From Synchiropus splendidus (Eukaryota > Chordata > Actinopteri > Syngnathiformes > Callionymidae): DNA of 64,000 bases. The DNA is taken from assembly GCF_027744825.2 (NCBI RefSeq), contig NC_071334.1, forward strand, positions 63,524,937-63,588,936, in the 5' to 3' direction. Below the pieces are notes generated by a model. It ran no database searches. It saw nothing but the letters and a program-made list of their open reading frames with translations, and had not been told where the DNA came from. The position numbers were made by a program, and so were the translations under genes. This document shows, piece after piece, positions 1 to 19,159 of this stretch (the first letter of the stretch is position 1; each line of letters opens with the position of its first letter).

Positions 1-773
1 TACAATAAAACGGGAGTGTTTCTGTTCCCCGCTTAAATCAACTTTTTTCATTGATTTAAACAAAACTGAGAACGTTATAGTTGTCATTATAGCTGCTTTA
101 TGTATTGAAAAGGAGTTGATGTTCTAATATGACCGAGTATTCACTTGAGACACCGGATTCACCGGAGTTTGGTGCCACCTGGCGGTTGCTTAAAAAACAT
201 TACATACAGAGAGCCTTCGAAGAGGGCTAATGAATCTTATTTTTAAATTAAATTACTAAATACATGCATGCATCTCCGTTCTCATTCAAGTAAGCATTCT
301 GGAATCATATTTCTTTACACACGGCAAACCATAATATGGCCCTTTATTATATGTTGCACAAATTTTTGGCAGTTCATCACCAATATAGTAACAAGAAATG
401 TCTAGGACAGTGCACCTCGGCCAAGGTCCTCATTTTATGTACTGTTCACTTCAGTGGGTCCAGATAGTATGATGACCCCTCTCATAAAAAAATAAAAAAT
501 ATGTCATTCTTATGGTTTTAATTCAGCTTTAATTCAAACGGGATTTCAATTTCTTTGTACCTCAAATTCCAGTATACCAATTGTTAAAACATGAGTGAGC
601 GGCTAACTATATACAAAAAAACAACTGCTGTCAGGTTTACTGCAAAGGAGAATTGCAAAGCTAAAAAATATTATTACATCATGTGTTGTGTATATAAAAC
701 CATTTGTAACTTGTCGTCAAGCAGAGTCATTTCTGGATGGTGTGAATGAGAACATACAGTACGTGTTGCAGGG
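1..773 (-). other. ptk2b: ptk2b 3' untranslated region and downstream flank
   Basis: AT-rich DNA following the ptk2b stop codon (TGA, 776-774 on the minus strand). A TTTATT at 343-348 reads as AATAAA on the minus strand and is a plausible polyadenylation signal, which would give a 3'UTR of about 430-450 nt. The left 300 bases are probably downstream intergenic DNA. A 33-codon plus-strand ORF at 129-230 is not assigned to any gene. Confidence 0.5.
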
Positions 774-9077
<8,304 letters not shown>

Positions 9078-9087
9078 GACTCTCAAG

Positions 9088-9168
9088 TCTAGTCAATGAT
9101 GGAGACACACAGGAAATAATAACATATTACAGCATTTCAATATACGCCACTTTGTTTTGATACTCACC
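9088..9168 (-). other. ptk2b: Intron in the ptk2b 5' UTR, with upstream noncoding exon
   Basis: The exon carrying the ptk2b ATG has a good acceptor on the minus strand (CTAG at 9092-9089, exon from 9088). A consensus donor, GAG|GTGAGT, lies at 9168/9167, so a noncoding first exon probably ends at 9168, with an intron of only about 79 nt. The 5' end of that exon is not visible in sequence alone and may lie between 9,200 and 9,400. Confidence 0.5.
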
Positions 9169-9399
9169 TCTATGTTCGGTGCTCCAGTCGACACATAAAA
9201 ATCTATTAAAAGTCAGTTCTGAAGTATTAATTCAGACATTTATCGTCTCTTTGTTGGTCGTGAATCGTAGCTCTAACTGAAGATTCGGCCTCAAGTAGCT
9301 CCACATGAGCAACTGAAAGAGGAAACAGTTCTTGTATGAGAATGAGGAAGTCGAGACGGAGCAAGCAGAAACACTGACATGCTATAGTTGGGTATATTT

Positions 9400-10199
9400 T
9401 TTGAAACAGAACTAACCAAAACCATGATCCTCCTCTGCTTTATATGCAAACTGTATATGCAATAGACTGCAAGTCAATGAGCCTACATCGCTCAACTGTG
9501 ACCCAGTGATGGTGACATTTGAAGTCGACCACAGCCCTGAATTTAACCATTAGCCATTGTGTGGTGCACCCAGCAAAGTTTCTGGGAAGAAGAAATTTGT
9601 TTGGATAGGTTTGTTTACAAAATGATGTTCAAGCCTCACTTGGACATATTACTCTTGAACTGTAAACAAACCCTAATAGTCACAACCTGCTCTGTTCGGT
9701 TTATGTATTGTGTGTGGCGTTTATGTTCAGCAAAGTAAGTATGGCTCTTGAATTTCATTTATAATTAAGAGTACAAAAAAAAAAAAGTAACACCAGACGA
9801 ATATTGCAATGAAACTATTTTTTCTTAATATTTTTTTTTCAAATGCAATTTATAATAGCGCATTTGGTGAAATATTAATTTAGAAATGAAATCAAAACTT
9901 CAGTGGAGCAATAAGAGCAATGATTATTAAAAAAAATGTTTAAAATTGTGAAGTTTATCATGTCACTTCCACAGCACGTACTTCGGTATATATCAAAAGG
10001 GTGTCCTACGCTCAGCGGACACAAGGGTGCGCTGCAGTTTAATTGCTAGTGCATGAAGTTAAACGAAGACTCGTTGTCAGCGCAACATCATCGTATTTTG
10101 CGCGTTTATTGTCACCGGGAAACCGTGTGTGCCGCAGACAGAAACAAAATAAGCCAAGTAGAACTTTGCGACTTTGCTTTGTTATGTACTTGAACGCAT
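9400..10199. other. Spacer between divergent ptk2b and mcf2l promoters
   Basis: AT-rich sequence with A-runs (around 9,775) and T-runs (around 9,830), without splice-compatible coding potential on either strand. It separates the 5' end of ptk2b (minus) from the first GC-rich patch assigned to mcf2l (plus), so the two genes are head-to-head. Nothing else is recognised here. Confidence 0.4.
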
Positions 10200-10300
10200 C
10201 ACGAAAGAGGAGGCGGGCCACTGACTTTTAAAGAGCTGAAGCATGCAGACCAAATATTGGCATTGCGAGTCCTATTCAGTCACGTTAGCGAGCGTAAACG
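10200..10300 (+). promoter_or_regulatory. mcf2l: Candidate distal promoter and noncoding exon 1 of mcf2l
   Basis: A GC box (GAGGCGGGCC, about 10,209-10,218) lies in a CpG-bearing patch inside AT-rich DNA. A short stretch after it ends in a donor-like AAACG|GTAGGC at 10,300/10,301. Such an exon could splice to the acceptor at 11,853. No TATA box is seen. The assignment is inferred from position and sequence; 5' transcript data are absent. Confidence 0.35.
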
Positions 10301-11853
10301 GTAGGCATATACACAACCATACACACATCCTACACACGTAGAACCATTCTTTTGATATGTACTGGTTTGATAAACAGATGCTCTTATTCAATTTGTCGTT
10401 GTGTTTTGCTGAATTTGTTGAATTAAGACGGACCTTAACTGATTTGAACGCACGTGTAACTTCATTTTAAACGTACATAAGGTCTGGTAATCCAGCAAAC
10501 ATGGAAGAAACGCTCCTGTTTGCTAGTTAACCTTCAATTTATTGCGTTAGAAAATAGACTGCCAATGCCAGGAGTGACGTTACAGGGCTCTATATCCTCT
10601 TTCTTTCCAAATTAAATTCCGAAAAAAAAGTCCGTTTTGGCTTTCCCAAGTGAACAGATCACTTCCTCGTCGTTCACTAACATTTCTGTATTCAGGACCT
10701 AAATCAGAGGAGGCAACTTCAGCCGTTCCATTGTTCCTTCCCTGGCCACATGTTCGAGCCTAATGTAAGTGAGTGTCTCCAAAATGTGACACCCAGAATG
10801 TGTTGATTCTTGTTACTTTTCAGTGGCCATCCCCTCCGTGAACTTGTCACGTCATAGTCCACGTGGAACTCTGGTCTTTATTTAGTCTAGACGATCATCA
10901 CGTCACAAGGTCCCAGTCCTTATGACCAGCTCCACTATTGTCAGAGGTACAGGGAAGCTACTACTGGTGACATATACAGACTTCAAGTAGTGGAGACTTA
11001 ACATGCATCACATTTGTTGTGTTTATCATAGGAGTTTGGTGAAAGGGAGTCTAGAAATCTACTTGCTCTCTACTCTGGCTGAGGAGCTCTTCATATAGAG
11101 GTCACTGTGACATGGCATCAGGGACGTAGTCCAGAATTAAATTTGAGAGTTTATCATTCATTCACATCACTTCACCCAGACTGGTCTATCTAAATTATTC
11201 CTTGTGTTATGATGCAGTTTGTTCTGACGCTCCAGGTTGTGTGGATTCCCCCAGTTAATCACGGCCCTCCTTACTTTGACAGCCCCCGCCACGACCTGCC
11301 ATGGTCCAGCGTAAACGTGTGGATGTATTTCAAGAAATGAAAACAACAATTAATGGCAGATGCAACTGAGCCTGCCAAAAATGAACTCTAACACCACTCC
11401 GGACTTGAACTCGCAGTGGCAGACTCGGCTGCAGATGCTTTTAAAGGGTCCTTTTCCTTCCTAGCCTCAAAGTGTGGAAATCCAACTCAACTCAACAGCA
11501 CTTTATATTAGCACTAGTTTACCTCCACATGACACTGACAATGTTATAGACAATGTTACTGGTGTGTTTAAGTTGAGCTGTACTCGACAGTCATAATGCC
11601 AATTGAAAGATGAGTTTTCACTGAAGAATGCTGTTCAAACCAAGTGGGTAATACTAGTTCTTGTCCTAAACTTAGTAAGTCAAGATGCTAATGAGATCAG
11701 CTGGAGGTTGAGATCAAATTAGCATGTGTAACGTTGTTAGTACGGGCAGAAGTAGTGAAGAAGCACCTACTACATGGTGCCTCCTCAAGTTCTCACTGAG
11801 GAGTTTCCCTTTGTAACACTGACTGTGTCTTGTCTCTTTTTTTCCTTTTGCTA
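10301..11853 (+). other. mcf2l: Putative 5' intron of mcf2l, distal transcript
   Basis: No coding exon is supported. The stretch includes the first copy of a 127-bp repeat unit (11,439-11,565, annotated separately) and otherwise looks like unique intronic DNA. It ends in a pyrimidine-rich tract and CTAG acceptor immediately before 11,854. Confidence 0.35.
11439..11565 (+). repeat. Copy 1 of a 127/135-bp duplicated unit
   Basis: Nearly identical to 14,291-14,425, starting TTTTAAAGGGTCCTTTTCC and ending GACAATGTTACTGGTGT. Copy 2 has an extra 8 bases (near CTCTAAAA) and a few substitutions. Family not recognised; either a dispersed repeat or a local duplication. Confidence 0.7.
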
Positions 11854-12001
11854 GCTATTCTTGGAGCATCATCAATCCTGTGAGATGTTTTTAGAAACAG
11901 CCAGGCTCGTGTGAGGGGGAACTGGAGGGCCGGAATGGGAGAAAAGCTGTCTTTACCGGAAGAGCAGGAGGAGACACCAGAGGTGCTGTCAGACAACAGT
12001 G
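11854..12001 (+). CDS. mcf2l: Candidate alternative first coding exon of mcf2l
   Basis: A strong acceptor (long pyrimidine tract then GCTAG) precedes 11,854, and a consensus donor AGTG|GTGAGA follows 12,001. Within the exon an ATG at 11,935 (context GGAATGG) opens 22 codons, starting MGEKLSLPEEQEETPEVL, and leaves one G at the donor. The shared mcf2l exon at 25,542 starts with AT and so completes a GAT codon, making this a phase-compatible acidic alternative N-terminus. MCF2L is known for alternative 5' exons in mammals. I do not recognise this peptide by homology, so it remains a prediction. Confidence 0.4.
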
Positions 12002-13067
12002 GTGAGAACTTGTGTTCAAGATGTTATTGTCTCAGTTTTAGACGGTGTAGTTGTCTTTAGCTGTAAACTGTATTCCACAGTTTTTCAGAGTGATAATTCT
12101 AATGACAGATTGTCTCTCACCTTCTGTTATTGTTTTTTTTGCAATGCTCTCTGCTGCATCAATGCATTAGTATGTTGACATTTTCTGCCCTCAGAATGCT
12201 TTGTCATTTTATTTATTTGAGCTCCTATCACTCTCCTCCCTCCCCTCTTTTATTTATTATTTGGGCCTGCACTGACCAGAACAGTTAAAAAACGTATTGA
12301 GGCACTGGAAACAAACCAACAGATTCTTCTGTTAATACAGTAAACTGGTCAATGCTAAACATGACAGCAAGTTGTACTTTTTTTTAAATAAGGTGCTACA
12401 AGAAAAACTCAATAACTGGTCAAACACAACATGCACGCGATGATAGTGATAGCTATCATAGGTGCTGTGTGCACAACTTGGCTATTAGGCTAATGTTGTG
12501 TGTGCTCCCAGATTGTGTTGGATAATTCAATGTAATATAGTAGTGGTATGTGCCTTTTGAAGAAGCAGGTCTGAAGTCTTGACCCTTAAAAGGTGACTCC
12601 CCCTCTCAATGAATAAATGAATCTAATAAAATCACCACCACTGTAATGAATCTCCTTAGTTTTCTAGTCGTTAAAGACATAGGGTTAATGCGATATTTGA
12701 CATTATGTTGCGCCGCCCCAGCTCTCTTCCACCTCAGACCCTCCGCCTTCAACTTCCTGCGATAAACTCCTCAGACGGGAAGCAACATAAACAAACACTT
12801 AAACAAAACCTGGCCAGAGGAAGAGGGGCCTGAAGCCTTGCTGGTTTCGGTAGATGTCATCATGACTGCGTTGGTTCTGACTCACCAGCTACAGATCCTG
12901 ACAACGACCATCAACCTGCTGACCCGACATTCGAGGGTCACCAGAGCTGTCGTGACTCGAGCAGGTCAGTGTCGATTTGTGACTTGGAAACGAAGGAAAA
13001 AGATTTGTTACTTTAATGTCACAGCTGACTTGGACTTCACGGATGAAGCATAAGACTTGACTGAAAA

Positions 13068-13520
13068 ATAACGTACCGTAAATTACGGACTATAAGCTGC
13101 TACTTTTTTTCTCACAGTCTGAATCCTGCAGCTTATACATAGATGCGACTAAGGCGTTTTATTGAGCTTAAAGCTTGAATGCGCTGTGTTCGCCCGTGTG
13201 TCTGCAGCTCTGCCCACAGATGGATATCCTGGAGGTCTAGAGACGAGAGGCAGCAGCTGCGACTGGCTGTGATGGCTAAGCTTCGGACACGGGCAAAAAC
13301 ATTTTGAGTGCTTTAATCTCAACAAAAGATATGAGGAGTTCATGATTCAAGTACACATCATTGCTGAGTTTGTTTCATCAGTCGGTCTCCATGCTTTACT
13401 TTGTTTTCCAAACTAGAAGTGATCCCCATGTTATTTTAAGCCGGGTGCACCACTGACTTTTTGAAGATGCAGACAGCAACACTGCACCTGCGGCTTATAG
13501 ACCACTGTGGCTTATGTATG
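13068..13520. repeat. Interspersed repeat with 'ACGGACTATAAGCTGC' type ends
   Basis: Begins near TACCGTAAATTACGGACTAT and contains several CAGCTTATA/CGGCTTATAG motifs, towards an end near 13,520 (GTGGCTTATGTATG). This pattern (ACGGACTATAAGCCGC...GCGGCTTATA) is common in interspersed repeats of fish genomes. Class and exact borders are uncertain. Confidence 0.45.
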
Positions 13521-14220
13521 TACAAGATCCATTTTCCTTCTTACTTATCTTGACTTAAAACTTACATCATCCATTCTGTACTGAGCTGCATGAAGCACTT
13601 CTGGTCAGTCACTATCGCACTGTGGTTCTTCTAAAGCTGTGGATGTTGGTAGAGCTAGTCTGTATGGATGGATTTGCTCTCTCTGGAGCCTGATGCCAGT
13701 CCGACATCTGATCACGAAGGCCAGTACTGTAGCTTAGTCTCTCTGCACAGCGATCAGGGACTTGCCGTTGTTGTAGTCACAGTTGATGATCAATCTGTTA
13801 TTTGACCTGTTTGTTGGTCAGGTTTTTGGTGAGTGTCATAACATTCCAAGGTCATTCCATCAAAGGGAATCTGACCCTACATTCCAGCACAGAAAGCAAT
13901 TCCGGTGGTAGTTCTAGTGAACGGGACCCAACATTGATTTCTGAGCTAAGCTCAATTTTTTGTTGTATTTGATGGGGCATTTACCAAATGTTGCTATTGA
14001 CAGCAATTTCTGTGTCTTTAATCAGCTTCGGGGAGATGCAACCTGCTGTCTGTCCTGATCATGGTTATAATTTTTTTTTGGATTTCTCATTAGTTTTCAT
14101 GTTTATTTTGTTTTAAATTTTTGTCTTTCAAATTCAGTGAGTTTTAATTAGTTTTTAGAGTGGTTTGGCTACTTTTAATGAGCTCCAGTTTTTGAAAAAT
14201 GCCTAGTTTCAGTTTATTTT

Positions 14221-14514
14221 TTGTTTCAGTTTTTTTCCATTCAACATGGGTTGTTGAAATGATTGAAGAAGCGTACGTATGATATATGTATTTTAAAGGG
14301 TCCTTTTCCTTCCTAGCCTCAAAGTGTGGAACTCTAAAAATCCAACTCAACTTAACAGCATTTTATATTAGCACTAGTTTACCTCCACATGACACTGACA
14401 ATGTTATAGACAATGTTACTGGTGTCAATAACATTGTCAGTGTCAATGTTTTGTTTCAGTTTTTTTTCCATTCAACATGGGTTGTTGAAATGATTGAAGA
14501 AGCGTATGTATGAT
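14221..14514 (+). repeat. Copy 2 of the unit, flanked by 63-bp direct repeats and holding an 18-bp inverted repeat
   Basis: Direct repeats at 14,221-14,283 and 14,451-14,514 (TTGTTTCAG...GATTGAAGAAGCGTA) flank copy 2 of the unit (14,291-14,425). Perfect 18-nt inverted arms at 14,390-14,407 and 14,428-14,445 (TGACACTGACAATGTTAT and its complement) are separated by 20 nt. The right arm is absent from copy 1. The structure resembles a tandem duplication of about 230 bp or a nested insertion. Confidence 0.7.
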
Positions 14515-16392
14515 GTGAAGAATATGGGGAGCTACAAATCAGATAAATCTGAGTATATACTAAATTTACTACAAAATATGAAAAAGTAACCATAAATTAG
14601 ATATAATTCAAAAAAAAAGTAATTCATGGTGTACTTTTTCAGAAGAATTATTATAGCATTTACACATTCATTTGAAAAGTTTAAAAAACCCTTTTTTCAG
14701 AATGACCTTTTTTTTCCCTAAAGAAAGAAAAGCCATGTGAGAAGTCTGTACACACAGCAAACCCCCCACCTCAAGGGTCACGTGCTTATGTATAGATATA
14801 TGGCTGCTTGTTGCACTTTGCCCAGATGTGACATAGAGCTGACTGAGAGGATGCACTTGAGGAGCTTGACTGGTGATAGCAATGGAGGAAAGGGTTGACT
14901 TCATGGAGACATTTGTCACACGTTTATAGTCAGTCTCATAGTGCCACTTGATACCCTTGATAAACGTATAGATTACAGTTCTCAATGTGTTTCAGCTTGA
15001 AGAAATATTCACTCAACCATCAAGGGTTTTTAGGGGTGTGTGGAAGCTGTCAATGATTGTCAAGGTTTCATGACTAGTGAAGCGGTTCCACTGAGGACTG
15101 CAGCAGAGGAAACCTGTGTTGCTCACTTGTTTGACTACAGCGTATTGGACAATTTATACCTGAATCATGTCCTCTAGTCTCTGTTGTGGACGCCGACCTG
15201 CGGAGAGAAAACATAAATGCTTGCAAACTGGCGTACAGGGTGAGTAGTTCTACACCTTGTTAGGCGGGGTCATGTTTTTGAAGTCTGAGAAGGACTGTTG
15301 CTTAATGCGTGAAGGAACATTTCAATGTGAATGAGAAAAGCTGAAACATGAAACACCAAATCAGCATTTATTTTGGTGGTAAAATGTCTTTATAAATGTT
15401 ACTTGCATGTCAACCAAGATCGTACATTGCATTATATTGTATGAGTAGACTATAGACTATATTCAAAGGTATTATGGAATCGTTGGTTGTCTAACCCCTT
15501 AAATTTTGTTGAAATTGTAATAAACCGCAATTTCCATATCTTTCTCCCTTCATTGTAAAGTGCGATTTTCACGATCATTAATTTCAGGTGGCTTTGTTGA
15601 CGTGTATTTATCCTCTCTTGTTTAAGGTGTGAGAGGGTGGAGTCATGAGCAAAAAGCTTAATATTCGTAAGTGTGTGCTATCAGAAAGAAAGAGAGGGGA
15701 GGAAAGGATGAGGCACGGGCGACTCTTTGCCTAGTTTGTGAAGATGAGTGTAAGGACACACCAGGGGAGAAGCAGGATGAGGAAATGTTCGGCAGGGAGC
15801 TTCGTCTGCATCTCATTGATGGAAATGCAGAGCTACTACACATACAGCATGTGTTGTCAACTGCTGCACAGTGAGTGGCTGTTTTGTGTATTTGTTTCTG
15901 TGAGTGTTCATGTTTATGCCGTCTGTGTGTTGCTGGCTACATTCTAATGCATATATGTGGTTGGTAAACAGATGATGCTTTACACGTTAATATAGATCTA
16001 TAATATTGCACATCCTCGATCACTATGTATGAAAGTTGGTATCGTTCTGCAGTTGGTTACGCGACTGCAGAAAGGCTCCGGCTGCTTTTATATGCCTTTT
16101 TTTTTACATTATTTTTCATCTGTGGCACACACTGATGACCAGAAGCGGAGAGGCAGAGCTACATCCTTGTTTATTTTAGGGTTGTTTCATAAAAGGTGTG
16201 TTTCATTGTGCAAGGGCCGCGTCATTGATCAAACACTGGTGTCAGCACGTGACCACTCTTGATGATACTCATTTTTCAGTTCTATTTTGGTTACTTCCCG
16301 TTGTCCATATTTAGAAGCACCATGTCCATTTTTAGCAAAGATGGCCTCTTCATGTGCTCTCATCATTATCATTTAGATTTCATCTGAGCTTT

Positions 16393-16445
16393 AAAGCAAG
16401 AGAATGGGATTCACCTCATAGATGTGAATCCCATTCTCTTGCTTT
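16393..16445. repeat. Perfect 22-bp inverted repeat (hairpin, 9-nt loop)
   Basis: Arms at 16,393-16,414 (AAAGCAAGAGAATGGGATTC then AC) and 16,424-16,445 are exact reverse complements around a 9-nt spacer. Located in the 5' intronic region of mcf2l. It could be the palindromic junction of a foldback element, or a templated inversion scar. Confidence 0.85.
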
Positions 16446-16699
16446 CTTGCTCTCTTGCTAATGTTGCAATCTCTTGTGATCGACCATAACTTCCTGTTTC
16501 AAAATCCTCTTTTCTCCTGACTGATACTTAAGCACTCTTCATTTTGTTGAATCGCTAGTAGGTATGGAGATAATTTTGTCTTGTTCCTCTTTACCTTTCA
16601 GCATTGCCTCAGCAAGTTAGTCTCCTCCACCTTGACCTACAGTGGCAGAAAGGAGTTTGTGGTCACCTTGAAATTTGACTCAATCCCAAATACCATTTT

Positions 16700-17640
16700 G
16701 TGTTCAAAAAACAAATACCATGTTTTTTCCCCTTTTTAAAAATTTTTCTCAAGAAACTCAGTTCTCAACATTGCCGGTTTCAATGTTAACAAATACCTGA
16801 CCACACGTTTTCAAAACTCAACAAAAAAATAAACTATCACATTATCAAATTACCATTAAGCAGTCCTGTCGAATGTGTGAAAGAGAAACTTTTTTAACCA
16901 CGTGATGTTGTGCAACCTCACATCCTCAGACCATTAGTTTCTTCAGGGTAATTGAATACCTTTTATATATTTTTCTGTGATAATGTTGGTGATTACGGTG
17001 ACTTAGCTAAGTAAGCAATAATTGAAAAAGTGAGTCCAATGTTTATCGTTAATGACATTGCTGTTCCTTTTTAACTGGTGGTATGACCCTCTCGTAGACC
17101 ATGTTTCGGTTCCTCACACGCAACGTGACTCCTTCAGAAGTCATCACCGCAGTGCTCATGACATCTACAATCTCCAATTCTGTATGGTGCAGACTGGTGA
17201 TGCCTGCCCAGACTGTTGCACCTCTTTGACCAAAGCCAACCCTGCGGATCGTGTTTACCTGGGCTTCTCACTTAACTTGAATTCTCCAGCAACACTGACG
17301 CAACACTCATCAGTGAATAGCATGGCAGACCACTGCTGCATTGTCCAGGCCACATGGTCTTGCACATGATCTCAGTGCGTAGGTCCTGAGGTATTGGTCA
17401 TCATTGCGGGGCATTGCTCATGGGGCTCCCCTCCTGGGTCTGTCACTATATTTCTGATGTTGAGTTTCCTCACCGGCTGCTGCATGAACTCAGGTGGGAG
17501 CGGCTGCCTGAGAGCTGACAGATCAGAAGTTGAAAAGTCTGTAAAAAAGAAGGAAGATATCGCACTGCCCTGCGATGTCACTATTGCACATGCGCACATT
17601 GCGATGACAATGTTTTAAGCAATAATCGTGCAGCCCTACC
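16700..17640. mobile_element. Probable transposon relic ending TGCAGCCCTA
   Basis: The stretch ends GCAATAATCGTGCAGCCCTA, an end typical of dispersed fish repeats, and contains out-of-frame open stretches without gene structure. The left border is not defined. Assignment is weak. Confidence 0.3.
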
Positions 17641-18602
17641 TAGAATCATGAACTCCTCACATCTTTCATGTACATTAACCTCTTAAGGCCAAGAGTTTTC
17701 TTGAGTTTCATTTTTCGCAATTTGAAATAGGAATTACTTAAAAGGAATAACTAACTTTTCCAAAGAAGAATGACCTTGTTTTTATTTATTATTTAATTAT
17801 TATTCGCATTGCTGTTATCGATAATAATTCTATTGCAAGTAATATATGTCAAATGTCCACGTCATATGAAGCAGGAGACTTTATTTCACATATTGCATGT
17901 CTTGTGTCTTGGTATGTTCCAGCCTCCTTTCCTTCTTTTCTCTCGCTGAAATGGCACTAATGTTGTTGTATCACGACAGGATGGTGTCGGCAGTGTACCT
18001 TGTCAGTGAAAAACAAAAATGTCATCTGCACATATGTGTACAGGGGGATGTGAAGATGCTCAACATTTTTGCAGCACGACACTCATTAGCCTGTAAAAAT
18101 CAATATCTTAGTCACATCTTTGTATAAGCTGCAGGGTTCAGACCGTGAGAAAAAGGTAGAAGCCAATAGTCCAGAAATTACACACTTGCACCTGCTTTAA
18201 AATAATATGTCTGGAATGATTGGTATATATTCAATAGCATTAGATTAGATGTTGAGATGTGTTCTGACAACCTGCCTGATAATATTGGACTCCGCTTTAA
18301 TTGGTCACTTCCAGTTTACTTCCTGTCTACCGCTATTCTAGGTAATATCATTTGATGTGTGCAGGAAGTGGTGGCTAGTGTGTGTCTGGACTGACAGACA
18401 GTGAGGAAGTGAAGTCTGGGAAGGTGGGTGCTGAAGGTTTATTTGTACGGATGTAGTCTGCACCTCTTCCTTGCACTCGCTCATAACTACTGTTCCTCAA
18501 GTTAATTTTGCTTCATTCATGACGGGTCATGTTATTATGTCCGTTTTGAATCTTATTTAATGACACAACCAAGTTAACTAACAATTAATCACTCTCTGTC
18601 CT

Positions 18603-18630
18603 CACTAAAGCAGTTAATTCTGCTTTAGTG
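18603..18630. repeat. 11-bp perfect inverted repeat, 6-nt loop
   Basis: CACTAAAGCAG and CTGCTTTAGTG around TTAATT. Short hairpin in the mcf2l 5' region; possibly incidental. Confidence 0.6.
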
Positions 18631-18879
18631 TTATTAAACTAGAGTAGAAATTGTATTCCATTGACAGCCCTTGTTGTGTTTCTTTGCTTTCCTTCACAAT
18701 GATGTAGGCTGGTAAGGGCTCCTTCTGTGTTGTAGGCAGAATTGGATTGTTTATTCTTAAAGAGACCACTCACTAGTGACATTGTGACACGAAAAAAAAA
18801 GTTTGTGCCTTAAGTAACTCTGTCAGAAACTACAGTACAATGTGGTTGAAAAGATGCTCCCTTCCCCTCTCTTGCCCTC

Positions 18880-19159
18880 TTTGTGTATGAAACATTAGCT
18901 GGGGGCGGGACAACAGAGGCTCCGCCTGACTGTCTGGTACTAATAGTCCGGGGGGAGGTGTGTTTGAGAGAGAGAGAGAGAGTTTGCGGCTTATCTGCAC
19001 TCTGAGCTCTGCCGGCTGGGTGAGTGCTGGAGTCCTCCGCTCTGGCGGAATGGACTGGCTGGACTTCCACCCTGATGTCCTCGGTCAACGTGTGTGTGAG
19101 TGTCTCCTGAAGGTGCGTGCGTGAGGAGGGTGCCTGCTCGCACATGCACCGGCTGGACA
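18880..19159 (+). promoter_or_regulatory. mcf2l: Candidate promoter and 5'UTR for the proximal mcf2l transcript
   Basis: A GC box (GGGGGCGGGA at 18,901-18,910), a short GA-microsatellite (about 18,965-18,982) and a GC-rich, CpG-containing stretch lie just upstream of the ATG at 19,160, in otherwise AT-rich surroundings. The ATG exon has no obvious acceptor close by, consistent with being a transcript's first exon. The first coding exon encodes MALNRVSQLCHDITRLWLHL and ends in a G that joins to exon 25,542 in frame. No TATA box is visible. Confidence 0.45.

Larger units (their letters stand above)
12002..18879 (+). other. mcf2l: Intronic/5' region of mcf2l, repeat-rich
   Basis: Seven kilobases between the two candidate first exons, with no exon I can place confidently. 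It carries a repeat with inverted-looking 'actataag/cttatag' ends near 13.07-13.52 kb, the second copy of the 130-bp unit with flanking direct repeats near 14.2-14.5 kb, a perfect hairpin at 16.4 kb, a transposon relic ending near 17,640, and a smaller inverted repeat at 18.6 kb. Two exon-like open stretches (15,178-15,239 and about 15,685-15,872) do not fit the mcf2l reading phase. Confidence 0.4.

Noticed and set aside
129..230. 33-codon plus-strand ORF starting MTEYSLETPDSPEFG
   Set aside because: Protein-like, but too short and without a recognised homologue or supporting splice acceptor. It could be the tail of something left of the window; not enough to annotate.
16393..16445. Hairpin as a microRNA gene
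   Set aside because: The stem is only 22 bp with a 9-nt loop and no extended lower stem, so it does not meet the usual pre-miRNA shape.
17052..17369. 105-codon plus-strand open frame
   Set aside because: Lies in a probable transposon relic, with no recognisable domain or splice structure.
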